From positions 682,001 to 746,000 of the forward strand of contig NZ_VFOX01000001.1 of the NCBI RefSeq assembly GCF_006716345.1: DNA of 64,000 nt. The letters are read 5' to 3'. This document shows, piece after piece, positions 8,862 to 18,622 of the stretch (the stretch's first letter is position 1; each line of letters opens with the position of its first letter). The position numbers and the translations under genes were made by a program. The notes under the pieces are model-generated. The model was not told the DNA's origin and ran no database searches. It saw only the letters and a list, made by a program, of their open reading frames with translations. Origin of the DNA: Microbacterium saperdae (GTDB lineage Bacteria > Actinomycetota > Actinomycetes > Actinomycetales > Microbacteriaceae).

Positions 8862-10979
8862 GTGGCGCGGAGCATCTACATCACCTCGGCCGAAGGTCAT
8901 ACCGGCAAGTCCACGATCGCGCTCGGAGTGCTCGATGCCCTGATGCGCGTCAGCCCCCGAGTCGGGGTGTTCCGCCCGATCGCCCGCTCGGTCGCCGACC
9001 GCGATGAGATCCTCGAGCTGCTGCTCGCGCATGACGGGGTGCACCTCGACTACGAGGACTGCATCGGCGTCACCTACGACGATGTGCGCCACGATCCGGA
9101 GGCCGCGCTGTCGACGATCGTCTCGCGCTTCAAGGCCGTCGAGGCGCAGTGCGACGCGGTCGTGATCATCGGCAGCGACTACACGGATGTCGCCAGTCCG
9201 GCCGAGCTCGGCTTCAACGCCCGCATCGCCGCCAATCTCGGCGCCCCGGTGCTGCTGGTGCTCAGCGGCCGCGACCAGCAGCGTCAGGCCGAGCAGCTCG
9301 GCACCACCACGGCTCGCGTCCCCGGAGCCGTCGGCCAGATCGCGGCCCTCGCCCTGGCCGAGCTCGACGAGGAACGCGCAGAGCTCTTCGCCGTCATCGT
9401 CAACCGTGCCGATCCCGCAGCGCTGCCCGACATCATCGCCGCGGTGCACGGCATCCGTCCCCAGAAGGAGACGCCTGTGTGGGCGATCCCCGAGGACCGC
9501 ACACTGGTGGCCCCATCGATCCGCGGCATCCTGTCGGCCGTCGACGGGCGCCTGATCAAGGGTGACGCGGACCGGCTCGGACGCGAGGCCTTGACGATCG
9601 TGGTGGCGGGCATGTCGATGGTGAACGTGCTGCCGCGGCTCACCGAGGAAGCGGTCGTGGTGATCCCGGCAGACCGCACCGAAGTCCTGCTGGCGACGCT
9701 GCTCGCCGACGCGTCCGGCACCTTCCCCCGTGTGGCCGGCATCATCCTGAACGGACCGTTCCCGCTGCCCGAGCCCATCGTGCGTCTGCTCGACGGCTTC
9801 GCGTCCACCGTGCCGATCATCGCGACCGACCTCGGCACCTACGACACCGCCGTGCGGGTGATGGGCGCCCGCGGGCGCATCTCCCCGGATTCGCGAGGGC
9901 GCTACGACCGTGCGCTCGGCCTCTTCCAGACGCATGTCGACTACACCTCGTTGACCACGCAGCTCGGACTCGCGGAATCCCGGGTCGTGACACCGCTGAT
10001 GTTCGAGTACGGGCTGATCGAGCGCGCACGGGCCGACCGACGTCGCATCGTGCTCCCCGAGGGCGACGACGACCGCATCCTGCGCGCTGCGGCGACCCTG
10101 ATCGCGCGTGAGGTCGCGGATCTGACGATCCTCGGCGACGAGGCGGCCGTGCGTGCCCGTGCGATCGAGCTGGGCGTCGACATCTCGGGGGCTCAGGTCA
10201 TCAGCCCGACTGACCCCGCACTCGTGCAGCGCTTCGCCGAGGAGTACGCCCGACTGCGCGCCCACAAGGGCATCACGGTCTCGCAGGCGGCCGACACCGT
10301 GACGGACGTGTCGTACTTCGGGACGATGATGGTGCACCTGGGCCTCGCCGACGGCATGGTCTCCGGTGCGGCGCACACGACGGCGCACACGATCCGGCCG
10401 TCCTTCGAGATCATCAAGACCAAGCCGGGTGTGAACGTCGTCTCGAGCGTGTTCCTGATGGCGCTCGCCGACCGCGTGCTCGTCTACGGCGACTGCGCCG
10501 TGATCCCGGATCCGACGAGCGTGCAGCTCGCCGACATCGCGGTCTCCTCGGCGGCCACCGCACGCCAGTTCGGGATCGAGCCGCGGGTGGCGATGCTGTC
10601 GTACTCGACGGGGGAGTCCGGTTCCGGCGCCGACGTCGACAAGGTGCGAGAGGCCACCGCCCTCGTGCGCGAGCGGGCACCGGAGCTGCCGGTCGAAGGC
10701 CCCATCCAGTACGACGCGGCGGCGGACGCCGCCGTGGCGAAGGCGAAGCTGCCGGACTCCGCGGTCGCCGGGCGCGCGACCGTGTTCGTGTTCCCCGACC
10801 TCAACACCGGGAACAACACGTACAAGGCCGTGCAGCGCTCGGCGGGGGCCGTGGCGATCGGTCCGGTGCTGCAGGGCCTGAACAAGCCGATCAACGACCT
10901 CTCGCGCGGAGCGCTGGTCGACGACATCGTGAACACCGTCGCGATCACCGCGATCCAGGCCCAGGGAGGGGCGGCATGA
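8862..10979 (+). CDS. pta: Phosphate acetyltransferase (long, three-domain form)
   Basis: 705 residues: an N-terminal BioD-like P-loop domain (SAEGHTGKSTIALGVLDAL), a DRTGG-type middle domain, and the C-terminal catalytic PTA domain (RIVLPEGDDDRILRAA, MVSGAAHTTAHTIRP, MLSYSTGESGSGADVDKVREA). It interconverts acetyl-CoA plus phosphate with acetyl-phosphate plus CoA, feeding AckA for overflow acetate or acetate uptake. It overlaps ackA by ATGA. GTG start with a leaderless-type -10. Confidence 0.96.
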   Translation: MARSIYITSAEGHTGKSTIALGVLDALMRVSPRVGVFRPIARSVADRDEILELLLAHDGVHLDYEDCIGVTYDDVRHDPEAALSTIVSRFKAVEAQCDAVVIIGSDYTDVASPAELGFNARIAANLGAPVLLVLSGRDQQRQAEQLGTTTARVPGAVGQIAALALAELDEERAELFAVIVNRADPAALPDIIAAVHGIRPQKETPVWAIPEDRTLVAPSIRGILSAVDGRLIKGDADRLGREALTIVVAGMSMVNVLPRLTEEAVVVIPADRTEVLLATLLADASGTFPRVAGIILNGPFPLPEPIVRLLDGFASTVPIIATDLGTYDTAVRVMGARGRISPDSRGRYDRALGLFQTHVDYTSLTTQLGLAESRVVTPLMFEYGLIERARADRRRIVLPEGDDDRILRAAATLIAREVADLTILGDEAAVRARAIELGVDISGAQVISPTDPALVQRFAEEYARLRAHKGITVSQAADTVTDVSYFGTMMVHLGLADGMVSGAAHTTAHTIRPSFEIIKTKPGVNVVSSVFLMALADRVLVYGDCAVIPDPTSVQLADIAVSSAATARQFGIEPRVAMLSYSTGESGSGADVDKVREATALVRERAPELPVEGPIQYDAAADAAVAKAKLPDSAVAGRATVFVFPDLNTGNNTYKAVQRSAGAVAIGPVLQGLNKPINDLSRGALVDDIVNTVAITAIQAQGGAA

Positions 10980-12196
10980 GCGCGATCCTCGTGATCAACA
11001 GCGGGTCCTCGTCGCTGAAGTACAGCCTGATCGACATCGAGCGCGAGAACGAGCTGGCGAGCGGTCTCATCGAGCGCATCGGTCAGCCCGTCAGTCCCGT
11101 CGCGCACACGGTGCGACCGGAGACCGACGGGGATGCCGTGCCGACCATGCTCGACGCGACCTACAGCGACGAGCGCGAGATCGCCGACCATCACGCCGCA
11201 TTCGCGGTCATGCTCGAGCAGTTCGCCGAGCACGGGCCCTCGCTCGCCACGCATCCGCCCGTCGCCGTGGGCCACCGGGTGGTGCACGGCGGAGCGCGCT
11301 TCTTCGCCCCGACGCTGATCGATGCCGATGTGGAGCGTCAGATCGAGGAGCTCTCGGTGCTCGCGCCGCTGCACAATCCGGCGAATCTCTCCGGCATCCT
11401 CGCGGCGAAGGCCGTCTTCCGCGGAGTTCCGCACGTCGCGGTCTTCGACACCGCGTTCCATCAGACCCTTCCTGCGGCCGCGTACACGTACGCGATCGAC
11501 AGTCGGCTGGCGAAGGACCACCGGGTGCGCCGGTACGGCTTCCACGGCACGAGCCACCAGTTCGTGAGCGAGTCGGCGGCCGCGTACCTCGGTCGGGACC
11601 TCGCCTCCCTGCGGCAGATCGTGTTCCACCTCGGCAACGGCGCATCGGCCACCGCGATCGACGGCGGACGCTCGGTCGAGACCTCCATGGGGCTCACTCC
11701 GCTGGAGGGGCTCGTGATGGGCACGCGCTCCGGCGACCTGGATCCCGCCGCGCTCGTGCATCTCTCGCGTCGCGCCGGACTGTCCATCAACGACCTCGAT
11801 GCGCTGCTCAACACCCGCAGCGGACTGCAGGGCCTGGCGGGCCGCAGCGACATGCGCGACATCCTCGCCGGCGTCGATGCGGGGGAGGAGGCGGCAACAC
11901 TCGCCTTCGACGTCTACGTCCATCGCCTGCGCGGCTATGCCGGTGCCTACATCGCCCAGCTCGGCGGCGTCGACGTCATCTCGTTCACCGCCGGCGTCGG
12001 TGAGAACGCGGCGCGGGTGCGCGCGGCTGCCCTGGCGACGCTCGGATTCGCCGGGGTCGAGATCGATCCTGCGCGCAATGAGGCGAGGGAGCGCGGCATC
12101 CGTCGGATCAGCACGGATGCCTCCGCCGTGACCGTGCTCGTGGTGCCGACGAACGAAGAGCTGCAGATCGCCAGGCAGACCGCGGAGCTGCTCTGA
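10976..12196 (+). CDS. ackA: Acetate kinase
   Basis: A 406-residue ASKHA-fold kinase. It has the N-terminal signature VINSGSSSLKYSLID, the acetate kinase motifs GHRVVHGG and RRYGFHGTSHQF, and the C-terminal FTAGVGENAARVR. It converts acetyl-phosphate plus ADP to acetate plus ATP, reversibly. Translation is coupled to pta by a four-base overlap; the window also carries acs for low-acetate scavenging. Confidence 0.97.
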   Translation: MSAILVINSGSSSLKYSLIDIERENELASGLIERIGQPVSPVAHTVRPETDGDAVPTMLDATYSDEREIADHHAAFAVMLEQFAEHGPSLATHPPVAVGHRVVHGGARFFAPTLIDADVERQIEELSVLAPLHNPANLSGILAAKAVFRGVPHVAVFDTAFHQTLPAAAYTYAIDSRLAKDHRVRRYGFHGTSHQFVSESAAAYLGRDLASLRQIVFHLGNGASATAIDGGRSVETSMGLTPLEGLVMGTRSGDLDPAALVHLSRRAGLSINDLDALLNTRSGLQGLAGRSDMRDILAGVDAGEEAATLAFDVYVHRLRGYAGAYIAQLGGVDVISFTAGVGENAARVRAAALATLGFAGVEIDPARNEARERGIRRISTDASAVTVLVVPTNEELQIARQTAELL

Positions 12197-12240
12197 ACAA
12201 CCGCTCATCCGAGGGGTTACCCCCGACGGCACTCGGCAAC

Positions 12241-12246
12241 TACGCT
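12241..12246 (+). promoter_or_regulatory. -10 element (TACGCT) upstream of the HAD/GH65 operon
   Basis: TACGCT is followed after six bases by an in-frame GTG (12253). Either that GTG is a leaderless start or transcription begins there, giving a 48-base leader to the GGAGG-preceded GTG at 12301. Confidence 0.5.
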
Positions 12247-12300
12247 GGCACAGTGGCACGGAGAGGTGCCGACCTTTCGCCCCTTCTCCTGGAGGCTCCT

Positions 12301-13059
12301 GTGCCCGAAGCCCTTCCCGATCTGCTCGCCGCGGACGGCGTGCTGTTCGACCTCGACGGCGTGCTCACGCCGACCGCCGAGGTGCACATGCGCGCCTGGA
12401 AGGTCGTGTTCGACCAGGTGTTCGCGCAGTGGGGGATCACCCCCGCCTACTCGGATGCCGACTACTACGACTATGTCGACGGCAAGAAGCGCTACGACGG
12501 CGTGGCCAGCCTGCTGCACAGCCGCAACGTGGAGGTCCCCTGGGGTGACGTCGACGACGCCCCGGAGGCCGAGACGATCTGCGGCATCGGCAACCGCAAG
12601 AACGCGGCGTTCGCCGCGTCTCTGCGCGCGGAGGGCATCGCGCCGTATCCGGGCTCGCTCGCCGTCGTGCAGGCCCTGCACACCGCGGGAGTGCCGCTCG
12701 GCGTGGTGTCGAGCTCGAAGAACGCCGAAGAGGTGCTCGGCGCAGCCGATCTCCGCTCCTACTTCCGCGTGGTCGTCGACGGCGTCGTCGCCGAGCGCGA
12801 GAACCTCGCGTCCAAGCCCGCTGCCGACATGTTCCGCGCCGGTGCGGTGAACCTCGGCGTGGACCCGTCCCGCAGCATCGCGGTGGAGGATGCCACGTCG
12901 GGCGTCGCCTCGGCCGCCGCAGCCGGTTTCGCCGACGTCATCGGCGTCGACCGCGGCGCCGGTGCCGATGCCCTGCGCGCCGCCGGTGCCACGGTCGTCG
13001 TGGACGACCTCTCCCGCTTCCTCCCGCTCACCCCGAACCACACCACGGAGACCGCATGA
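12301..13059 (+). CDS. HAD-superfamily hydrolase, beta-phosphoglucomutase family
   Basis: 252 residues with HAD motif I LFDLDGVLTP, the cap-domain substrate loop, motif II VVSSSKN and the C-terminal EDATSGVASAAAAGF. Beta-phosphoglucomutase turns beta-glucose-1-phosphate into glucose-6-phosphate. That fits its four-base overlap with the GH65 phosphorylase, which produces beta-glucose-1-phosphate. Start chosen at the GTG at 12301, preceded by GGAGG at five bases; an upstream in-frame GTG at 12253 has a leaderless-type -10 and would add 16 residues. Confidence 0.88.
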   Translation: MPEALPDLLAADGVLFDLDGVLTPTAEVHMRAWKVVFDQVFAQWGITPAYSDADYYDYVDGKKRYDGVASLLHSRNVEVPWGDVDDAPEAETICGIGNRKNAAFAASLRAEGIAPYPGSLAVVQALHTAGVPLGVVSSSKNAEEVLGAADLRSYFRVVVDGVVAERENLASKPAADMFRAGAVNLGVDPSRSIAVEDATSGVASAAAAGFADVIGVDRGAGADALRAAGATVVVDDLSRFLPLTPNHTTETA

Positions 13060-15566
13060 TCGACCGCGACCGCTTCCCCGTCGACCCGTGGCGTCTCGTC
13101 GAGACGCGCTACTCGGAGGAGGGTGTCGGCGAGACGCTGTTCTCCGTCGGGAACGGCTACCTCGGCCTGCGCGGCAACCACATCGAGGGCCGCGGTGCGC
13201 ACGAGCACGGCACGTTCATCAACGGACTGCACGAGACCTGGCCGATCCGTCACGCCGAGCAGGCGTACGGCTTCGCCGAGGTCGGCCAGACCATCGTCAA
13301 TGCGCCGGACGCGAAGGTCATGCGCGTGTACGTGGACGACGAGCCGATCTCGTTCGATGTGGCCGATGTGCGCGAGTACCGCCGCACGCTCGACATGCGC
13401 ACGGGTGTGCTCGAGCGCATCGTGGTGTGGGAGACGCCGTCCGGGAAGCGCGTGCGCATCCGCGATGAGCGCATCGTGAGCTTCGAGGAGCGCCACCTCG
13501 CGGTGCTCCGCCTCGAAGTGGTCGTCGAGAACTCCGACGCCCCCGTCACGATCAGCTGCCAGCTGCTGAACCGTCAGGACGGGGCGGGCGTCTACGCCGG
13601 CACCCCCGTCGCGGCGAAGAAGCCGGCAGGGTTCGACCCGCGCAAGGCGGAGAAGATCGCTGACCGCGTGCTGGAGCCGGCAGAGCACTGGCAGGACGGC
13701 CTGCGTTCGGCGCTGTCGTACCACGTCGCGGATTCCGGGATGACGGTGGCCGTCGTGGCCGACCACATCATCGAGACCGAGAACGAGTACAACGCGCGCA
13801 CCCTGATCGAGGCCGACATCGCCAAGAACGTGTTCCGCGTGCAGGCGAAGGCCGGGGTCCCGATCAATGTCACGAAGCTCGTGAGCTATCACACGTCACG
13901 CGGTGTGCCGCCGCGGGAGCTCGTCGACCGCTGCCGCCGTTCGCTCGACCGCGTGATCGTCGAGGGCGTCGAGACGCAGTTCCAGCGTCAGCAGGAGTGG
14001 CTCGCCGCGTTCTGGGAGCGCAGCGACGTGCAGATCGGCGGACGCGACGACCTGCAGCAGGCCACCCGCTGGTGCCTGTTCCAGCTCGCTCAGGCATCGG
14101 CCCGCGCCGACGGCACCGGAGTGCCGGCGAAGGGCGTGTCCGGCTCGGGCTACAGCGGCCACTACTTCTGGGACACCGAGATCTACGTCCTCCCGTTCCT
14201 GACCTACACGTCGCCGCAGTGGGCGCGCAACGCGCTGCGCGCCCGCGTGCACATGCTGCCGGCCGCGCGCCGTCGCGCCGCACAGCTCAACGAGGCCGGC
14301 GCCCTGTTCCCGTGGCGCACGATCAACGGCGAGGAGGCCTCGGCGTACTACGCCGCCGGCACCGCGCAGTACCACATCAACGCCGACGTCAGCTTCGCGC
14401 TCGGCAAGTACGTGCGCGCCACGGGCGACGAGGAGTTCCTGCGCCGGGAAGGTGCGGATGTCGCGGTCGAGACCGCGCGGCTGTGGGCGACGCTGGGCTT
14501 CTGGCGCAGCTCGCGACTGGTCGAGGAGGTCGGTGCGGATGACGGCATCCAGACCTTCCACATCCACGGCGTGACCGGGCCGGACGAGTACACGACGGTC
14601 GTGAACGACAACCTCTACACGAACGTCATGGCGCGCTACAACCTGCGCTACGCCAGCCGCATCGTGCGCGAGATCGCCGAGAGCTACCCCGAGGACTACG
14701 CCCTGCTGGTCGAACGCACGGGGCTCGGCGAGGGCGAGGCCGAAGCGTGGGAGCGCGCGGCCGAGGCCATGTTCATCCCGTACAGCGAGGCCCTCGGCAT
14801 CCACCCGCAGGACTCGCTGTTCCTCGAGCGCGAGGTCTGGGACCTGGCGCACACGCCCGACTCGCAGCGCCCGCTGCTGCTGCACTTCCACCCCCTCGTG
14901 ATCTACCGCTTCCAGGTCCTGAAGCAGGCGGATGTCGTGCTCGCACTGTTCCTGCAGGGCAACCACTTCTCGCCGGAGGAGAAGCGCGCCGACTTCGACT
15001 ACTACGACCCGCTGACCACCGGCGACTCGACGCTGTCGGCCGTGGTGCAGTCGATCCTCGCGGCCGAGGTCGGCTACCAGGACCTCGCGCTGGAGTACTT
15101 CTCTCAGTCGCTGTTCGTCGACCTGCACGACCTCCACCACAACGCGGCGGACGGCGTGCACGTGGCCTCGGCCGGTGGCGTGTGGACGGCGCTGGTGTGC
15201 GGCTTCGGAGGCATGCGCGACTACGCCGGCGAGCTCAGCTTCGACCCGCGGCTTCCGGCCGGATGGCCTTCGCTGTCGTACCCGCTGCAGTGGCAGGGAT
15301 CCGCGGTGCAGGTGACGATCACGAAGGACGAGCTGCGGGTGCAGGTGCGCTCGGGCGATCCGGTGCCGTTCACGGTGCGTGATGAGGCGTACATCGCCAC
15401 GGTCGACGCCGAGGTCGTGGTGCCGCTCGCCGACCAGGGACCGCTGATCCCCGGACGCCCGACGCTGCGGCAGTTCGCGGATGCCCGTCGCGAGGACGGC
15501 ACTCGTCTGTCGGCCTCCGTCCCCGTGATCACGACCGCGATCCCGGTGATCGAGCCCATCGACTGA
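13056..15566 (+). CDS. Glycoside hydrolase family 65 disaccharide phosphorylase
   Basis: 836 residues with GH65 architecture: N-terminal beta-sandwich (FSVGNGYLGLRGNHIEG), (alpha/alpha)6 barrel (SGSGYSGHYFWDTEIYVLPF) and a C-terminal beta domain. The general acid sits in HGVTGPDEYTTVVNDN (Glu511). GH65 enzymes split maltose, trehalose, kojibiose or similar with inorganic phosphate to glucose plus beta-glucose-1-phosphate; which sugar cannot be decided here. The overlapping mutase gene completes the route to glucose-6-phosphate. I see no transporter beside it. Confidence 0.92.
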   Translation: MIDRDRFPVDPWRLVETRYSEEGVGETLFSVGNGYLGLRGNHIEGRGAHEHGTFINGLHETWPIRHAEQAYGFAEVGQTIVNAPDAKVMRVYVDDEPISFDVADVREYRRTLDMRTGVLERIVVWETPSGKRVRIRDERIVSFEERHLAVLRLEVVVENSDAPVTISCQLLNRQDGAGVYAGTPVAAKKPAGFDPRKAEKIADRVLEPAEHWQDGLRSALSYHVADSGMTVAVVADHIIETENEYNARTLIEADIAKNVFRVQAKAGVPINVTKLVSYHTSRGVPPRELVDRCRRSLDRVIVEGVETQFQRQQEWLAAFWERSDVQIGGRDDLQQATRWCLFQLAQASARADGTGVPAKGVSGSGYSGHYFWDTEIYVLPFLTYTSPQWARNALRARVHMLPAARRRAAQLNEAGALFPWRTINGEEASAYYAAGTAQYHINADVSFALGKYVRATGDEEFLRREGADVAVETARLWATLGFWRSSRLVEEVGADDGIQTFHIHGVTGPDEYTTVVNDNLYTNVMARYNLRYASRIVREIAESYPEDYALLVERTGLGEGEAEAWERAAEAMFIPYSEALGIHPQDSLFLEREVWDLAHTPDSQRPLLLHFHPLVIYRFQVLKQADVVLALFLQGNHFSPEEKRADFDYYDPLTTGDSTLSAVVQSILAAEVGYQDLALEYFSQSLFVDLHDLHHNAADGVHVASAGGVWTALVCGFGGMRDYAGELSFDPRLPAGWPSLSYPLQWQGSAVQVTITKDELRVQVRSGDPVPFTVRDEAYIATVDAEVVVPLADQGPLIPGRPTLRQFADARREDGTRLSASVPVITTAIPVIEPID

Positions 15567-15607
15567 GAGGTGCAGGCAGGAGCCCGCCGAACGTCCGTGG
15601 CACGCCG

Positions 15608-15613
15608 TAGGCT
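15608..15613 (+). promoter_or_regulatory. Leaderless -10 element (TAGGCT) for dnaX
   Basis: TAGGCT lies exactly six bases before the GTG start of dnaX at 15620. Confidence 0.55.
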
Positions 15614-15619
15614 GTTGAG

Positions 15620-17995
15620 GTGACCACAGCCCTCTACCGCCGCTACCGCCCCGAGACGTTCGGCGAGATGATCGGGCAGTCCCAGGTGACCGATCCCCTG
15701 ATGACGGCGCTGCGCGGCGATCGCGTCGGTCATGCCTATCTCTTCTCCGGACCGCGCGGATGCGGCAAGACGACCTCCGCCCGTATCCTCGCGCGCTGCC
15801 TGAACTGCGCGGAGGGTCCGACCGATGTCCCTTGCGGCACCTGCCCGAGCTGTGTGGAGCTCTCCCGTGCAGGCGGCGGATCGCTCGACGTGGTCGAGAT
15901 CGACGCCGCGAGCCACAACGGCGTCGACGACGCCCGTGACCTGCGCGAGCGCGCGACCTTCGCCCCGAGCCGCGACCGGTACAAGATCTTCATCCTCGAT
16001 GAGGCGCACATGGTCACCCCGCAGGGGTTCAACGCGCTGCTCAAGCTCGTCGAGGAGCCGCCGGAGCACGTGAAGTTCATCTTCGCGACCACCGAGCCCG
16101 AGAAGGTGCTCGGCACCATCCGCTCGCGCACGCACCACTACCCGTTCCGACTCGTGCCACCTGCGGCGATGCTCGAGTACGTCGAGAAGCTCTGCACCGA
16201 AGAGGGCGTCCTGGTGGAGCAGGGCGTGCTGCCGCTCGTCGTCCGAGCCGGTGGTGGCTCCCCGCGTGACACGCTGTCGCTGCTCGACCAGCTGATCGCC
16301 GGCTCCGACGCACCCGCAGGTTCTCCCACGGTCACGGTCGGCTATGCCCGTGCCGTCGCGCTTCTCGGCTACACCCACGGTGCTCTGCTGGATGAGATCG
16401 TCGACGCGCTCGCCGCGGCGGACGCGGCTGCGGCCTTCCCCGCGATCGATCGCGTGGTGCAGACCGGCCAGGATCCGCGTCGCTTCGTCGACGATCTGCT
16501 GGAGCGTCTGCGCGACCTCATCGTGATCGCGGCCGTCGGAAGCGGTGCCTCCGCGGTTCTCCGCGGCATCGCCGACGATGAGCTCGAGCGCATGCGCGGT
16601 CAGGCGCTGGGCTTCGGGGCCGCACGTCTGTCGCGCACCGCCGACGTCGTCAGCGCCGCACTCGACGACATGTCGGGGGCGACGTCGCCGCGTCTGCACC
16701 TCGAACTGATGGTCGCGCGCGTCCTCGCCGCGGCGACGGACGCGGCGGCACCGGCCGTCACCTCGGCGCCGGCGGCCGCGCCCGTCGCACGCGCCACGGC
16801 GGCCGGTGTGCCGCAGGCCCAGTCGGCACCTCCGGCCGCTGTCGCTCAGGCGACGCCGGCTCCTGCCCCGGCGGCTCCCGCGGCCCAGGCGGCCCAGGCG
16901 GCCCAGGCGGCGGAAGCTCCGGTGCCGACGACGGCTCAGGCGCCGTCGGTCGCCACTGCCGACGAGGCGCCGACCGCTCCCGCATCGGTGGATGTCGACG
17001 CGCCGGCGCCTGTCACCACGCCGACCGGGCCGGTCACGTTCGCCCGTATCACGGCGGTGTGGCCCGCGGTCCTCACCCGACTCGAGACGATCAGCCGTTC
17101 GTCATGGCTGGTCGTCACCGCCGTGCAGCCGCTGGCCTACGACACGGACAGCGAGGTGCTCACCCTCGGGTTCGCCAGTCAGCACGACGTCGGCAAGTTC
17201 AAGGGCACCACGCCCGGCGCCGGCACCTCCGACCACCTCCGCACGGCGATCGAGCAGGAGCTCGGCGTGCGGGTGAAGTATCTGCCGGCACCGCTGCCCG
17301 CACCGGGGACATCTGGCGTCTCCGGAGGATCTGCAGCGACGTCGGACTCGCCTCCCCAGAACTTATCCGCGTCGAAGGACTCAGCCCCGTCGAAGGATTC
17401 GACTCCGTCAAGGGATTCGGCCCCGTCGGCCGCGAAGTCCTCGGCTCCCGCTCCCTCACGTCCGCAGTCGCACGGTGCCTCCGCGCCCGCGGTCACGGAG
17501 TGGGCTGTCGCTCCGATCCCCGCGGGCGAGCCGGGAGGGGTGCCGCTCAGCGCTCCCCAGGCGCCGCTGCCGGTCGACGAAGAGCCTGAAGAGGTCGAAG
17601 CAGCGGCATCCGCTCCGACGCCGCCGACCGACGGCGTCGTCGACAGGGGAGAGCCGCCTCTTCCGGGCGACGACGACGTGCCGTATTTCGACGACGAGCC
17701 GCCGTACGACCCCTCGTACGAGCCGGCGCCGTCCCCGGGTCAGGGAGTGTCTGGGCGCGGTGCATCGTCCGCGCCGGTCCCGTCCGCCCAGGCGCCCGTT
17801 CAGGGCCCCGCCTCGAACGCGGCGGCGCGAGTGGCCGCCCCGCCGGCACCCCGTTCCGCACCCGCTCCGACCGTCACCGAGCGCACGCCCACCGTGGGAG
17901 GCGTGCAGCGCTACGGGGAGGCCGTGATCCGCCAGGTGCTCGGCGCGACATTCGTGCGCGAAGAGCCCTATGAGCCCCCGACGAGGTTCGCCTGA
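15620..17995 (+). CDS. dnaX: DNA polymerase III subunits gamma and tau
   Basis: The 791-residue clamp-loader ATPase. The N-terminal AAA+ part has [14 protein letters not shown], Walker [12 protein letters not shown], the four-cysteine zinc module (CLNC...PCGTCPSC), the DEAH-type Walker B (ILDEAHMV) and the sensor 1 region ([12 protein letters not shown]). From about residue 370 the sequence becomes Ala/Pro-rich, with a conserved tau-like block (residues about 470-555) and a second low-complexity stretch containing three KDSAPS-like repeats. I see no obvious programmed-frameshift slippery site. The stop overlaps recR (TGATG). Confidence 0.95.
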   Translation: MTTALYRRYRPETFGEMIGQSQVTDPLMTALRGDRVGHAYLFSGPRGCGKTTSARILARCLNCAEGPTDVPCGTCPSCVELSRAGGGSLDVVEIDAASHNGVDDARDLRERATFAPSRDRYKIFILDEAHMVTPQGFNALLKLVEEPPEHVKFIFATTEPEKVLGTIRSRTHHYPFRLVPPAAMLEYVEKLCTEEGVLVEQGVLPLVVRAGGGSPRDTLSLLDQLIAGSDAPAGSPTVTVGYARAVALLGYTHGALLDEIVDALAAADAAAAFPAIDRVVQTGQDPRRFVDDLLERLRDLIVIAAVGSGASAVLRGIADDELERMRGQALGFGAARLSRTADVVSAALDDMSGATSPRLHLELMVARVLAAATDAAAPAVTSAPAAAPVARATAAGVPQAQSAPPAAVAQATPAPAPAAPAAQAAQAAQAAEAPVPTTAQAPSVATADEAPTAPASVDVDAPAPVTTPTGPVTFARITAVWPAVLTRLETISRSSWLVVTAVQPLAYDTDSEVLTLGFASQHDVGKFKGTTPGAGTSDHLRTAIEQELGVRVKYLPAPLPAPGTSGVSGGSAATSDSPPQNLSASKDSAPSKDSTPSRDSAPSAAKSSAPAPSRPQSHGASAPAVTEWAVAPIPAGEPGGVPLSAPQAPLPVDEEPEEVEAAASAPTPPTDGVVDRGEPPLPGDDDVPYFDDEPPYDPSYEPAPSPGQGVSGRGASSAPVPSAQAPVQGPASNAAARVAAPPAPRSAPAPTVTERTPTVGGVQRYGEAVIRQVLGATFVREEPYEPPTRFA

Positions 17996-18588
17996 TGTAC
18001 GACGGCATCGTTCAGGAACTGATCGACGAGTTCGGCCGCCTTCCGGGGATCGGCCCGAAGTCCGCGCAGCGCATCGCGTTCCATATTCTGCAGACACCGA
18101 CCTTCGACGTCGCGCGCCTCTCGGAGCTGCTCCGCGACATCCGCGACCGCGTGAAGTTCTGCGACGTGTGCGGCAACGTGTCCGAGCAGGACCGCTGCGC
18201 GATCTGCCGTGACCCGCGGCGCAACCAGACGCTCATCTGCGTCGTGGAAGACGCCAAGGACGTCTCGGCGATCGAGCGCACCCGAGAGTTCCGCGGGCTG
18301 TATCACGTGCTCGGGGGCGCCATCAGTCCGATCGCCGGCGTCGGTCCCGACGACCTGCGCATCACCCAGCTGATGACGCGTCTCGCCGACGGCACGGTGC
18401 AGGAGGTCATCCTCGCGACCAACCCGAACCTCGAGGGAGAGGCGACCGCCAGCTATCTGAGCCGCCTTCTCACGACCATGCAGATCACGGTCTCGCGTCT
18501 CGCATCCGGGCTTCCTGTGGGCGGCGATCTGGAGTACGCCGACGAGGTCACCCTGGGGCGTGCCTTCGAGGGCCGGCGAGTCCTGTGA
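17995..18588 (+). CDS. recR: Recombination mediator protein RecR
   Basis: A 197-residue protein with all RecR parts in order: the N-terminal helix-hairpin-helix ([17 protein letters not shown]), the four-cysteine zinc finger ([16 protein letters not shown]), the Toprim domain ([39 protein letters not shown]) and the C-terminal Walker-B-like strand. RecR works with RecO/RecF to load RecA on gapped DNA. The dnaX-recR order is widely conserved; the start overlaps the dnaX stop. Confidence 0.96.
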   Translation: MYDGIVQELIDEFGRLPGIGPKSAQRIAFHILQTPTFDVARLSELLRDIRDRVKFCDVCGNVSEQDRCAICRDPRRNQTLICVVEDAKDVSAIERTREFRGLYHVLGGAISPIAGVGPDDLRITQLMTRLADGTVQEVILATNPNLEGEATASYLSRLLTTMQITVSRLASGLPVGGDLEYADEVTLGRAFEGRRVL

Positions 18589-18622
18589 CCGGTGCCGTCT
18601 CCTCTCCGCGCGTGGTGAGGCG

